Positions 32,497 to 41,689 of a stretch of 64,000 nucleotides of DNA are shown here, piece by piece. The DNA is taken from contig NZ_LKEU01000027.1 in NCBI RefSeq assembly GCF_001766835.1, positions 62,001 to 126,000 of the forward strand, in the 5' to 3' direction. A program made the position numbers and the translations under genes. This DNA is from Acetobacterium wieringae (GTDB taxonomy: Bacteria; Bacillota; Clostridia; Eubacteriales; Eubacteriaceae). Positions within the stretch are counted from its first letter, which is position 1; the number at the start of each line of letters is the position of its first letter. Below the pieces are notes generated by a model, which was not told the origin of the DNA, made no database searches, and saw only the letters and a list, made by a program, of their open reading frames with translations.

Positions 32497-32991
32497 ATGC
32501 CGAAAACAAAGTTTCAAGAGCTTATATTTACCATAATTATGGTAGTGACGATGGTGTACTGCATGTCTGTATACAACATGGTATTAGAATTTGGATTTAG
32601 CTATGTGACATTTCTCAATGCTTTATTGGGGATGTGGCCAGAGGTCGTAGGAGCATTTATCGCCCAAAGGGACATTGTAGGGCCGATTGTTCAGAAAAAG
32701 GTGCTGAGCTGGTTCAAACCAGATATTGATAAAGCGATTTTTATTACCATCGCCATGGCTGGATGTACGGTTTGTTTGATGGCTCCGATTATGACACTAT
32801 ATGTTTCAATTCTGTACCATGGTTTTGTTAGTGAGATTCCTCTGTTATGGTTGCCTAAGTTGGTTCAAAATTTCCCCTTTGCGCTTTGTATCCAGCTGTT
32901 CTATGTTGGTCCATTTGTCCGTTTTACGTTCCGAATCTTGTTTAAAAAACAATTGTCAGTGATGCCCTCAAAAGTAGCAACGGAAATATAG
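32497..32991 (+). CDS. DUF2798 membrane protein (second)
   Basis: A 164-aa four-helix membrane protein of DUF2798 type, homologous in layout to the one at 17613. Helices are roughly LIFTIIMVVTMVYCMSVYNM, FLNALLGMWPEVVGAFIA, FITIAMAGCTVCLMAPIMTL and FALCIQLFYVGPFVRFTFRI. The repeated pattern supports a duplicated two-helix unit. The frame is open from 32440, but AAAGGAG before ATG 32497 decides the start. Function unknown. It is expressed from a strong promoter through an early hairpin. Confidence 0.82.
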   Translation: MPKTKFQELIFTIIMVVTMVYCMSVYNMVLEFGFSYVTFLNALLGMWPEVVGAFIAQRDIVGPIVQKKVLSWFKPDIDKAIFITIAMAGCTVCLMAPIMTLYVSILYHGFVSEIPLLWLPKLVQNFPFALCIQLFYVGPFVRFTFRILFKKQLSVMPSKVATEI

Positions 32992-33128
32992 GTTTTCAGA
33001 ATGCCAGAGGTTTTTCTTATTAAATTTTAAATTACCAATGAAAAACATTAAATAGTGATATAATCAAAACGATAGATTCGGTTCTGTTTAGGTTTGGATA
33101 TAGTTTGAACGTGTTGGAGGAAAATAAA

Positions 33129-33290
33129 ATGGATACCAAAATGCCGGTAGTGTTTGTTAGTCATGGTTCGCCCATGAATGCAGTTGAAAATAATGAATTT
33201 ACCCGGGGTTAGGCGCATCAGATAGAGATAGGACAATCACCGTTTTTAATGATTCACGCACATTGGGGTCCATATCCATGACAAGCTATT
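33129..33290 (+). pseudogene. Remnant of an extradiol dioxygenase (YgiD/DODA-like)
   Basis: With GGAGG at 33116-33120, ATG 33129 opens MDTKMPVVFVSHGSPMNAV and reads to FTRG, the exact N-terminus of the LigB/YgiD extradiol dioxygenase family, including the metal-site HGSP. It stops at TAG 33210-33212, where the family continues with Trp (TGG). About 40 bases later a different frame reads MIHAHWGP, matching the next conserved ISAHW. Beyond that nothing of the family (about 260 aa) is left. It is a dead gene fragment. Confidence 0.78.
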
Positions 33291-33332
33291 TAATAACCGA
33301 AACGATTCCAGATCGATAAGAAAGACCTACAA

Positions 33333-33371
33333 CAAAAAACCATGGAGCCAATCATGCTCCATGGTTTTTGT
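33333..33371. terminator. Bidirectional terminator between convergent units
   Basis: AAAAACCATGGAGC at 33335-33348 pairs with GCTCCATGGTTTTT across a 7-base loop, with A-run and T-run on either side. It serves the plus-strand remnant and the minus-strand gene ending at 33424. Confidence 0.85.
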
Positions 33372-33423
33372 TTCTTTTCAGATACGAATTCTCGATAATA
33401 TTGGTTGGCAAAACTGAAAAAAA

Positions 33424-33867
33424 TCAGCCCATCTTTTTTTTCATTTCCAGTTTTGTCAGCTCAAATTTCTTTTTATAATAACAGGCATAAACCTGGGCGT
33501 TCTGTTCCTGCTGTTCGCTGACAGTGAGTAAGCGGCACTTGTTAATGACCATCATCTGACCTTTAAAAATAAGATAGATATCTTCAACATCCCTGAGAGT
33601 TTTATTTTCTTCTGATAATTGGTGCATGGTTTCTTCGGCCAAAATCGATAACTGCTTTTTAATTTCAGTATCTGATAACTTTACCGATAAATCGACCTTG
33701 TTTTTATTTGGCTGGGGAAGATTTGTCGAGGTGCTTAAAGGCGCGTCTGCAGATGTTGGGGCTTCTAACGGCGCTGGAGATTCAGCGGGTGCCTCTTTAA
33801 GCGGTTCTTTTTTTTCTTTTTTCGTTATTTTTGTTCGGCCATGATAGTCGTCTCTGGTAATTCGCAA
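33424..33867 (-). CDS. Hypothetical charged protein
   Basis: A 147-aa soluble protein without recognised family. A basic N-terminus with a Lys/Glu run (TKITKKEKKEPLKEAP) is followed by a Pro/Ala/Ser-rich linker (about 22-55). A C-terminal alpha-helical part (about 60-147) contains long heptad-like stretches and YACYYKKKFELTKLEMKKKMG, suggesting a coiled coil. An ATG at 33882 is in frame, but GGAGG overlaps its second codon. The same GGAGG lies 8 bases before TTG 33867, which I take as the true start. It is monocistronic. Confidence 0.6.
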   Translation of the reverse strand: MRITRDDYHGRTKITKKEKKEPLKEAPAESPAPLEAPTSADAPLSTSTNLPQPNKNKVDLSVKLSDTEIKKQLSILAEETMHQLSEENKTLRDVEDIYLIFKGQMMVINKCRLLTVSEQQEQNAQVYACYYKKKFELTKLEMKKKMG

Positions 33868-33997
33868 GATGGTTACCTCCATTTCTGATAGGGATTATTT
33901 AGTTTATTAAAACCATTATAAGTATAGATCGCCAATCGATAATTGTTTTATTTTATCACTTTTGTGATGAAATGACTATTAATATATTGGGGAGTTT

Positions 33998-35371
33998 TTA
34001 ATGATTTTGACTGATAGGAGCAGCAGCAATTTTTTTAATCCATTTTCGGCTCTTCAATCGATAAATACACCAGATCGCTTTGATCACCTGATCAATTTTA
34101 AGCAGCGTATAGATCCAAAAGGCGGGTAGGTGCCAGACCAAACCGGCCAAGGCGCCCAGTGGCACTGAGGCCACCCATAAGAAAATAATATCTGCTACCA
34201 TTAAAAACCGGGTGTCTCCGCCGCCGCGCAGAACCCCCTTGGTCAGGATGCTGTTGGCAGACTGAAAGATCACAATAAAACCGATGGCAAACATCAGCTG
34301 AGACGCAATTTGTTGGGTTTCTGGGGTCAGCGTGTAAAGACCAATCATCGGTTTGCTGGTGATCCAGATAAGGATGGCGCCACCGATGCCAACCGCAATG
34401 CCCAGATATAAAAAGGTGATTCCCTGTTGCTGGGCGGCTTCTTCATCACCGCGACCCAGGGTGTGGCCGGTTATGATGGCACTGGCGTTGGCAATGCCCT
34501 GAATAAATACCGTGCTGAGTTGTTGCAGCACCAGGGTGATGGCATTGGCCGAGACGAAACTGACGCCCAACCGGCCGATCACCATCGCCACCGCATTATT
34601 GCCAAGGGCCAGTAAAATATCGCTGACCAGAACCGGAATAGCAATCTCGACGTATTCTTTAAGGATATCCCGGCAGCGCATAAAGAGATGCCTGAGCCGG
34701 TAGTTTATTTTTTTATCAACAAAAAATAAATAACCGCAAATAAATGAGAATTCGAAAAATCGGGCAATTAGGGTGGATAGGGCAGAACCCTCAATACCCA
34801 TCTGGGGGGCTCCTAAATTCCCGAAGATAAACAAATAGTTGAAGAAAATATTGATAATAAATGCACAAATCGACGAAATTAAGGGGAGTCGCACCTGCCC
34901 GACACTGCGTAGCACAATGGTGGATGTCAGTGACAGACCTAAGAGCAGATAACAGGGAACCGCCCATTTAAAATAGCGCACACCTTCTTGGATAATTTTT
35001 GCATCAGTTGTATAAATACGCATGATCGTTTCAGGCGCAAAAAAGGTTACAAGCGAAAAGATTAGCGCAAAACCAAGGCAGATCCGTAACATGATGGTAA
35101 TCGATTTTTTTAAGGCAGCATGGTTTTTCATTCCCCAGAAACGGGAGGTGAGCACCGAAGCACCCATGCCAATGCCCATGCAGCAGATTTGAAAAACCAT
35201 AATGAATTGATTGGCCAGAGCGGCACCAGACAATGGCACCTCGCCCAGAGCGCCCACCATCATCGTATCGGTCATGTTCACACCAATGGTGATCAGGCTT
35301 TGTAGGGTGATGGGAATGGCAATGGTAGCCACTAGTTTATAAAAGGATCGTTCTCTAATGATCGGTTTGAT
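33998..35371 (-). CDS. MATE-family multidrug/Na+ efflux protein
   Basis: A MATE transporter of about 457 aa with twelve hydrophobic helices, exporting drugs or metabolites against Na+ or H+. It shows MTDTMMVGALGEVPLSGAALANQF in helix 1 and a second, homologous half starting VSDILLALGNNAVAMVIGRLG. The first regular start is GTG 35332 without RBS. A perfect AAGGAGG (35378-35385 on this strand) sits 7 bases before ATC 35371-35369, from which the frame reads KPIIRERSFYKLVATIAIP, the normal MATE N-terminus. Either ATC is used as a rare start or an ATG was mutated. It is in an operon with the upstream metallo-hydrolase. Confidence 0.88.
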   Translation of the reverse strand: MKPIIRERSFYKLVATIAIPITLQSLITIGVNMTDTMMVGALGEVPLSGAALANQFIMVFQICCMGIGMGASVLTSRFWGMKNHAALKKSITIMLRICLGFALIFSLVTFFAPETIMRIYTTDAKIIQEGVRYFKWAVPCYLLLGLSLTSTIVLRSVGQVRLPLISSICAFIINIFFNYLFIFGNLGAPQMGIEGSALSTLIARFFEFSFICGYLFFVDKKINYRLRHLFMRCRDILKEYVEIAIPVLVSDILLALGNNAVAMVIGRLGVSFVSANAITLVLQQLSTVFIQGIANASAIITGHTLGRGDEEAAQQQGITFLYLGIAVGIGGAILIWITSKPMIGLYTLTPETQQIASQLMFAIGFIVIFQSANSILTKGVLRGGGDTRFLMVADIIFLWVASVPLGALAGLVWHLPAFWIYTLLKIDQVIKAIWCIYRLKSRKWIKKIAAAPISQNH

Positions 35372-35391
35372 TGCACTACCTCCTTAAAAAT

Positions 35392-35985
35392 TTACAGTTT
35401 TATTTCGTCATTGGGTTCAAGAATCAGGCGACCTCTGGCAACAAAGGTTTCGGCGAGCTTACGATCAAACAAAGACCCCGGTTTCATATGGATGGGGATG
35501 CTATGGATGGCTCCGATGACAGCCGCACATGCAGATGCTTCCTGAGGATCCATATTGTAAAAGCCGTCAATTGGTAGCAGGGCGTAGTCAATGGCTTCTT
35601 TGGATAAAACGTCTTGCATATAGGCGGTGGTGGATGTATCACCGGAAGCGTAGATTTTAATGCCATCAAGGACGATCAGATAACCCACGCACTTGTTTTT
35701 ATCATGTCCGGAGTTATAGGCAGGCACGGCCTGGATAACAATTTCATGAAGTGAGCGGGTACCATAAACGCCATTAATCAGGATCGTTTCCGGTCTGATG
35801 ACAACGCATCCCTGATTTTGGCGTAATAGAGACAAATCATTATGGTCAGGATGTTCGTGGGTGATCAAAACAATATCGGCTGGTAGATCGTAGCCTGATC
35901 CGGCAAATGGATCAACATAGATTACAATCCCCTGATCTGAAACAAGACGGTAACTACCGTGGCCTTGATAAAACAACTTTCCCAT
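35392..35985 (-). CDS. Metallo-beta-lactamase-fold hydrolase (UlaG-like)
   Basis: A 197-aa MBL-fold protein. It opens with LFYQGHGSYRL and DPFAGSGYDLPADIVLITHEHPDHND, with the metal motif HxHxDH. Later ligands are His in YNSGHDKNKCVGY, Asp in YASGDTS and a C-terminal His in IPIHMKPG. UlaG-like members cleave lactones or phosphodiesters, but the substrate here is unknown. GGGAG lies 8 bases upstream of the ATG. It is the first gene of a two-gene minus-strand unit with the MATE pump, 20 bases apart. Confidence 0.9.
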   Translation of the reverse strand: MGKLFYQGHGSYRLVSDQGIVIYVDPFAGSGYDLPADIVLITHEHPDHNDLSLLRQNQGCVVIRPETILINGVYGTRSLHEIVIQAVPAYNSGHDKNKCVGYLIVLDGIKIYASGDTSTTAYMQDVLSKEAIDYALLPIDGFYNMDPQEASACAAVIGAIHSIPIHMKPGSLFDRKLAETFVARGRLILEPNDEIKL

Positions 35986-36387
35986 TAGAATTTCTCCCTA
36001 TATAAAAATATTTAGTCGATTTAAGGACCTCAATTATTTTGCAAATACCGATTCAGTGCCAAATACAAAGGCTACTGTTTTCAGTTTATCGCTATGAATT
36101 GGTTTTGTCAAAGGAATTTAAGAAGAATACGATGGTAGAACTCGATTGATAAAGTTGGTTGGCAAAAAATTGCGCAATAACAAAGCTTGGAAGGGGATAA
36201 ATGTTCAAAAAATAAAAACAACGGCTTTTCAACGGGCCGTTGCTTTCATGAAAGGTTAGAATAGTTAAGTGTTTGATGATGCTTTGCTTATTCATACTAT
36301 ACAGGGAAATGCTTAAGGGTATCTTGAAATGATTCTTGATTAAGAATTCATTAAGGAACATGAATATAGATATCGCTAAAAGTTATC
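35986..36387. other. Intergenic region: promoter of hydrolase/MATE unit and an upstream terminator
   Basis: This 402-base AT-rich spacer has no supported gene. Apart from the minus-strand terminator at 36208, I see only weak promoter-like TTGCAA on the minus strand (near 36040) for the hydrolase gene. Confidence 0.5.
36208..36243 (-). terminator. Terminator of the FtsX/two-component operon
   Basis: On the minus strand CAACGGC pairs with GCCGTTG (36236-36242 and 36219-36225) and is followed by TTTTTATTTTTT. It lies about 145 bases after the last gene of the operon. Confidence 0.78.
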
Positions 36388-36954
36388 TTAAGAGACCTGC
36401 TCCAGTGCGTCAATAATCCCATTCTGCAGGTTGGCAGTGTCACTCAAAAGCGCTTCCAAAGCAGTTAGGTCTCGTTGTTTTTTGGCCTCCAGGATCTGAT
36501 CACAATTGGAATCCAAGTTTTTATTGAGTTGATTAATTTCAGAAAACAGGGTCATGTTTTCATCAGATTCAGGGATATCCGCGGTCGTTTCACTGAGTTC
36601 ATGACACCGGGCGATAATCTGCTTTTGATTATCCATAATGGTTGTAACGGCTTGATTCAATCCTGAGAGTGAAAGTAGTGTCTGATTAATTTTCAGACCA
36701 GTGATCCGATTCGAGGTTTGTATCAGTTGATCAAGTGTCTGAGTAAAGGGCGTTTCAACGCCTGTGGTTGGGGTTGAAATTTCAGAGGAGCTGAGATCTG
36801 ATGGATCGGGTAAGTTTGACGAATCGGAAGCCCTGAATATAAAACAGGAAACTCCGGCAATCACGATACAAAGCAGAATACTGCCGATAAGAATCAAAAT
36901 CTTTTTTCTGACACTGTTGTTTTTTCTTTTAGCGGGTTTCTCTTTTCTATTCAT
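36388..36954 (-). CDS. Membrane-anchored hypothetical protein, last gene of FtsX operon
   Basis: A 188-aa protein of unknown function. A strongly basic N-terminus (NRKEKPAKRKNNSVRKK) precedes one transmembrane helix (about 18-42). A Ser/Thr/Pro linker follows, then an extracytoplasmic helical domain (about 65-188) with two Cys (ARCHEL, DSNCDQI) that could form a disulfide. The start overlaps the end of the permease gene by 8 bases (ATGAATAG), so it is coupled and probably an accessory of the ABC transporter. Confidence 0.75.
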   Translation of the reverse strand: MNRKEKPAKRKNNSVRKKILILIGSILLCIVIAGVSCFIFRASDSSNLPDPSDLSSSEISTPTTGVETPFTQTLDQLIQTSNRITGLKINQTLLSLSGLNQAVTTIMDNQKQIIARCHELSETTADIPESDENMTLFSEINQLNKNLDSNCDQILEAKKQRDLTALEALLSDTANLQNGIIDALEQVS

Positions 36955-39532
36955 TGCTTTTTAATGCCTCCACCATATTAATTTTTTTAAGGGTGCCAAT
37001 CATGATTAGATTCACCAGCCAGGTAAACATAAAAGTCAGCAAAATACTGAGGATAAAGCTTTGAGCAAGGATGGACTCAACATACATTACATTGCCAACC
37101 TCGGCAGCATCCAGAATATAACCATGCAAAAAGATCCCACCAATCAGGCCGGGAAGAATTCCGAATAGTGTGAGCAGATAGCTTTCCCGGGTAATGTAGG
37201 CAGACACTTCACGGTCATAAAAGCCCAATACCTTAATGGTAGCGATCTCCCGGAACCGCTCACTGATGTTGATGGTTGTCAGGGTGTATTGCACCACCAG
37301 CGCCAGTAGCGCTGCAGCGATGATAATGACCCAAATCAGATAATTGATACTTCCCAGAGTGTTTTGAAAATCCTGTTCATTATCAGAAGTGAAGCGAACG
37401 GCGGAAACACCCGCTGTGGCCATTAGGGTAGCGGCCAGATCTTCCTGTGACAGGGTCGAATCAAGTAGGCCCAGAACCTGGTTGGGCTGAGGCAGCTCAC
37501 CATAAATGGTTTGGTAGTAGCTCGGAGATAGAAAAACATAATGCTGAAGGTAATTCTCGGCAATTCCTTCCACCAGCACAAGCTGGGTAGTCGTTTCATC
37601 TTCATTAATCACAATGGTATCGCCGGTGGTGACATCAAGGTTTTTAGCAAGTTTCTGGGTCAAAATCACCCCGTGATCGGATAAAACTAAGGGCTCTCCG
37701 GTATCATAACTGCGCAACATAAAATAGTTGGATAAAGCGGCCGGATCGGCGGGCACCATCAGCAGGCTGTCGATAGGGTCTGAATTGTCGGTGCTACCTT
37801 GCACCGAGATGTTATTAACGGTATTATCCAGATACGTAGAGAGGTTAGTGTTTGCCAGGGTAGTGACCAGAGCTGATTTTTGTTCCATCGTCAAATTTTC
37901 TTTTAATTGCAGGGAGACGTCGTAGCGCATGATATCACCAAACTGTTTTTCGGCGACCTGGGTAGCAATGGAGTCCCGTAAGCCCAGCCCGGCAACCAGC
38001 ATGGCAGTGCAACAGGCCACACCCAGTACCGTCATCCAGAAGCGCTTTTTGTAACGGAAAAGATTTCGAAAGGTGATTTTTTGACTAAATTGAAGCTTTT
38101 TCCAGATAAAGTCAACGTTTTCCAGAAAAATGCGTTTGCCCGGTGGTGGGGCACTGGGCAGCATCAGTTCCGCAGGGGCAGAGCGAAGGATGGTCAGGCA
38201 GCTTAAAAAGGTGGCGACAGTGGTGACTGAGATGGCAAAAAGCGCCGATAATGCCGCAATTGAAACATGAAAAGCCGGAGTCATTTCGGGTAAAGTATAA
38301 AGTACCCGATAAGCGTTAAAGATGACCTGGGGAATGAGCATAAAACCAATGGCCCAGCCCAGGAGGCTGCCTAAAACGCTGGCCGTCGCCGCATACAAAA
38401 GATATTTAAAGGCAATGGCAGCATTACTGTAACCGAGCGCTTTGAGGGTTCCAATCTGGGTGCGTTGTTCTTCCACCATTCGGGTCATAGTGGTCAGACA
38501 GACCAAGGTGGCAATACCAAAAAAGAACAGCGGCAGAATACTGGCGATGCCATTGGTACTTTCAATGGTATTTTGATAATCCAGATAACCCGAATTGGAT
38601 TCTCGGTTGAGGACATGCCATTGGGGTGCCGCCAGCTCATTTATTGATTTTTGAGCTTCTAAAAATTCCGGGGAGGAATCCAGAAGACTGGGATCAGCGA
38701 TGCCATTCGCGGCGGCAAAGGCTGTTTTTTGTGCGGCCAGCTGAGCTTCGGCATCGGCCTTTAGTTCCTGCTGGCGGATTTCGACGCGTTGGCTGGCGAC
38801 GGTATTAAGCGATTCTTCCAGTGGCGTGGTTATTTCGATATATTCCTCAGAAAAGGTCGAAATGCCCGACGTTCCGGCAGCGGTTACCAATATTTCAGTG
38901 TAAGCAGGCAGCGTAAAATTAGCTGCGGGCAAAAACACCAGGCCATTTATTTTACCCGTCCCCAATTTAGTAATGCCCCGGTCTTTGGTCAGATAGGAGG
39001 GGCTTTCGGCGAGGCCGACCACATGGTAGACAGTTTGACTAAGACTTGTATTGATGGGTGTTTCGGTTCCTGACGAGAGCGTTATGGTGTCGCCGATTTT
39101 TGGACCGGCTTCGGAGCGCTGTTTATCAATGATGCATTCATTCGATTGTTGAGGCAACCGGCCTTCCACCAGGTGAAGATCGTTGATGGCCCCGGTCGAA
39201 TCTGGAATTGAAATTACATGGGCAACATTGGTCTGCTGCCCATATGACAAAAACGCATCGATGGTATAAATTGGTTGGGTATCTTCCACGCCGGAACTGT
39301 TCCGGACTGCGGCCAGATCGGCATCATTAAATCCGATAGATGACAGCAAACGAAAGTCCATGAAGTGAGTTGCTTCAAAATATCGATCGGCGGAAGCCTC
39401 AAGATCAGGACCCACCGATTTCAAACCAGTATAAAAAGCGGAGCCGATCATGATGACCAGTAAGATGGCTAAAAATCGTGAGAAGGACGAACGGACTTCC
39501 TTAAAGGCGTTTTTAATAATGGTATTTCCCAT
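36947..39532 (-). CDS. ABC transporter permease, FtsX/MacB type, two FtsX domains
   Basis: An 861-aa permease. The first helix follows IIKNAFKEVRSSFSRFLAILLVIMIGSAFYTG, then a large extracellular domain (about 55-330). Three helices form the first FtsX domain (about 345-490), a second N-terminal-type helix and extracellular domain follow, and a final FtsX domain of three helices (about 740-861) contains TTINISERFREIATIKVLGF. Such proteins work mechanically on periplasmic or cell-wall partners, or export peptides and lipids, rather than as classical channels. GTG 39550 is in frame, but GGAG 7-8 bases before ATG 39532 decides the start. It is coupled to the ATPase gene. Confidence 0.92.
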   Translation of the reverse strand: MGNTIIKNAFKEVRSSFSRFLAILLVIMIGSAFYTGLKSVGPDLEASADRYFEATHFMDFRLLSSIGFNDADLAAVRNSSGVEDTQPIYTIDAFLSYGQQTNVAHVISIPDSTGAINDLHLVEGRLPQQSNECIIDKQRSEAGPKIGDTITLSSGTETPINTSLSQTVYHVVGLAESPSYLTKDRGITKLGTGKINGLVFLPAANFTLPAYTEILVTAAGTSGISTFSEEYIEITTPLEESLNTVASQRVEIRQQELKADAEAQLAAQKTAFAAANGIADPSLLDSSPEFLEAQKSINELAAPQWHVLNRESNSGYLDYQNTIESTNGIASILPLFFFGIATLVCLTTMTRMVEEQRTQIGTLKALGYSNAAIAFKYLLYAATASVLGSLLGWAIGFMLIPQVIFNAYRVLYTLPEMTPAFHVSIAALSALFAISVTTVATFLSCLTILRSAPAELMLPSAPPPGKRIFLENVDFIWKKLQFSQKITFRNLFRYKKRFWMTVLGVACCTAMLVAGLGLRDSIATQVAEKQFGDIMRYDVSLQLKENLTMEQKSALVTTLANTNLSTYLDNTVNNISVQGSTDNSDPIDSLLMVPADPAALSNYFMLRSYDTGEPLVLSDHGVILTQKLAKNLDVTTGDTIVINEDETTTQLVLVEGIAENYLQHYVFLSPSYYQTIYGELPQPNQVLGLLDSTLSQEDLAATLMATAGVSAVRFTSDNEQDFQNTLGSINYLIWVIIIAAALLALVVQYTLTTINISERFREIATIKVLGFYDREVSAYITRESYLLTLFGILPGLIGGIFLHGYILDAAEVGNVMYVESILAQSFILSILLTFMFTWLVNLIMIGTLKKINMVEALKSNE

Positions 39533-39543
39533 TGCTTTTCTCC

Positions 39544-40254
39544 TTACCACGCAATATCTTCCACTGGAAGGGGGGTGGCGTTGACAGACATACTTTCGAC
39601 ACAGCCATTTTTGATTTTAATAATCCGATCACCCATGGGGGCAATCGCCAGGTTATGGGTGATCAGTACCACCGTCATGCCGGTACGATGGCAGGTATCC
39701 TGAAGCAGCTTCAGCACTGATCGGCCAGTATTGTAGTCCAACGCTCCGGTGGGCTCATCACAGAGGAGTAGAGTGGGGTTTTTAGCCAGCGCCCGGGCAA
39801 TCGAAACTCGTTGCTGTTCGCCGCCGGAAAGTTGGGAAGGAAAATTGATCATCCGGTTTTCCAGACCGACCTGTTTTAATACCTCCAGAGGCTTAAAAGG
39901 ATTCTTGCAAATTTCTACGGCCAGTTCAACATTTTCCAGTGCGGTCAGATTTTGGATCAGATTGTAAAACTGAAAAACAAAGCCGACCTCCTGACGACGG
40001 TAAGTAATCAGGTCTTTTTTTCCGTAGCAGTGAAGGGGCTGTTTGTTGACGGTGAATTCACCCCCAGTGGGCGAATCCATACCCCCCAGAATGTTTAAAA
40101 TCGTGCTTTTACCGGCACCGCTGGGACCGGCGATAATGGCAAACTCGCCCCGGTTTACGGTAAAATCGACACCAGCCAGCGCTGCTATTTTAACTTCGCC
40201 CATGGTGTATTCTTTGGTGATTCCTTTGAATTCAATCATTGTTTCATTCATCAT
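39544..40254 (-). CDS. ABC transporter ATPase, LolD/MacB type
   Basis: A 236-aa ATPase for the FtsX-type permease. It has Walker [11 protein letters not shown]-loop [12 protein letters not shown], signature [15 protein letters not shown], Walker [13 protein letters not shown] and H-loop [11 protein letters not shown]. Three ATGs stand close at the start, and AAAGGAA favours the first (40254). It precedes the permease by 11 bases. A two-component system lies directly upstream in the same direction, an arrangement common for modules that sense and resist peptide antibiotics or envelope stress. Confidence 0.94.
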   Translation of the reverse strand: MMNETMIEFKGITKEYTMGEVKIAALAGVDFTVNRGEFAIIAGPSGAGKSTILNILGGMDSPTGGEFTVNKQPLHCYGKKDLITYRRQEVGFVFQFYNLIQNLTALENVELAVEICKNPFKPLEVLKQVGLENRMINFPSQLSGGEQQRVSIARALAKNPTLLLCDEPTGALDYNTGRSVLKLLQDTCHRTGMTVVLITHNLAIAPMGDRIIKIKNGCVESMSVNATPLPVEDIAW

Positions 40255-40378
40255 TAATGATTCCTTTCCCGGTCGCTTAAAAAAACGACTATAAAAAATG
40301 GATTATGCCGGGTGTTCCTGACACAATCCATTTTATGACTGGGAAATAAAATAAAAATATGGAAACAATAAAGAAAAA

Positions 40379-41689
40379 TTAAGAACTAATCAGCGGCAGT
40401 TGGATTTCAATGCCAAAATCATACCGGGTAGGCTGGTAAGCCCGGATGCTGCCGCCATGCCGGGTAATCAGTTCCCGGCAGATGTACAAGCCTAAGCCGC
40501 TACCCCCTTTTTCCTTGGAGCGGGAGGCTTCTATCCGGTAAAATCGATCAAAAAGCAGTGGCAGTTGTTCACCAGGTACCGGTTGCCCGTTATTCTCTAT
40601 TTTTAGGACTAGCCAGTGTTTTGTTTGAAACAGATGAACATCAACAAAAAGTGGATGGCCCCCATATTTAACGGCATTGCAAAGAATATTGCCGATCACC
40701 CGCTGGAGGGCCGGTTTGTTGACCTGAATTTGGGCAGTGTCGGAAAGGTGACTGTTATAGTCCATACTGGCATCCACATCATCCCAGTCTGACAGATAGG
40801 GATTCAGGAGGGATTGCCAGAAACGAGCCGCCGTTACTACCTCAAAGTTCATGGTGTGATCGTGATGAATAATTTGGGCGGCTTCCTGAAATTGATCAAT
40901 CAGCAGTCGAATATCCTCGGATTTCTGGTGGATAACAGCGTAATAGTGGTTTATTTTTTCAGCATTAGTAATTTTTCCCGATGCGAGTCGATCGGTATAG
41001 CTGGCAATTGAGGTGAGTGGGGTTCGTAAGTCATGAGATATGGCCGCCAGCATGGTCTGCTGTTCCCGGTCTGAGGATTGTAAGCGAACCAGCATGTCAT
41101 CGTAGCGCTTTTCCAGTTCGCCGATCTCGTCATTGCGGTAATGTCGTGCCTGAATTTTGATCTGCAAAGGATCCTGAATCATCCGGTCATGAAGCACCGA
41201 AAGCGGGTAAGTAATGGAGCGGTGAAGGAAATAGGCAATGGACATAAATAAGGCAATGATTAAAAGAATAATCAGCCAGAGATACTGAAAAATGTAGTCT
41301 TCAATAACCTGATTGCGGCTGTGAAAATTATAATTGATCCGTAGGGCGTAGCGTACTTTATCATCACGGATGACAAAGTCTTTGACACTGAGCCGGGTAC
41401 TGAGCGGCGCCTCACCACTGGACCAGATTAACTGATTATTGGAATCAAGAAGCAGCATCTGATCCCCGTTTTCAGTCTGGGCGGCCAGGAGTGCAATAAT
41501 GTCTGCTTCCTCAAGTGAAGCCGCTTGCTTTACGAGATCAGCGGCCAGGGCTTCATAATGTTCCCGATCGGCCACCAGACCATCCCGATAGTCGCCGCGA
41601 TAAAAAAAGAAAAAGCTTGCCAACAGTAGACCAACGACCAGTAAAAACAGCAAAATAAAGGAAAGTGAGAGTTTTAAGCGGATCGACAT
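40379..41689 (-). CDS. Sensor histidine kinase
   Basis: A 436-aa kinase with two transmembrane helices (about 8-32 and 135-160) around an extracellular sensor of roughly 100 residues. HAMP follows, then the H-box AAISHDLRTPLTSIASYTDRL and an ATPase domain with NILCNAVKYGG (N-box) and GGSGLGLYICREL (G2). The frame is open further upstream, but GGAGG just before ATG 41689 (in TGATG with the preceding stop) fixes the start. It pairs with the regulator at 42366 and lies upstream of the ABC genes. Confidence 0.93.
   Translation of the reverse strand: MSIRLKLSLSFILLFLLVVGLLLASFFFFYRGDYRDGLVADREHYEALAADLVKQAASLEEADIIALLAAQTENGDQMLLLDSNNQLIWSSGEAPLSTRLSVKDFVIRDDKVRYALRINYNFHSRNQVIEDYIFQYLWLIILLIIALFMSIAYFLHRSITYPLSVLHDRMIQDPLQIKIQARHYRNDEIGELEKRYDDMLVRLQSSDREQQTMLAAISHDLRTPLTSIASYTDRLASGKITNAEKINHYYAVIHQKSEDIRLLIDQFQEAAQIIHHDHTMNFEVVTAARFWQSLLNPYLSDWDDVDASMDYNSHLSDTAQIQVNKPALQRVIGNILCNAVKYGGHPLFVDVHLFQTKHWLVLKIENNGQPVPGEQLPLLFDRFYRIEASRSKEKGGSGLGLYICRELITRHGGSIRAYQPTRYDFGIEIQLPLISS

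Noticed and set aside
36092..36361. Minus-strand frame of 89 codons in the spacer before the hydrolase gene
   Set aside because: It spans a strong minus-strand terminator, has no RBS and its residue content is that of random AT-rich DNA.
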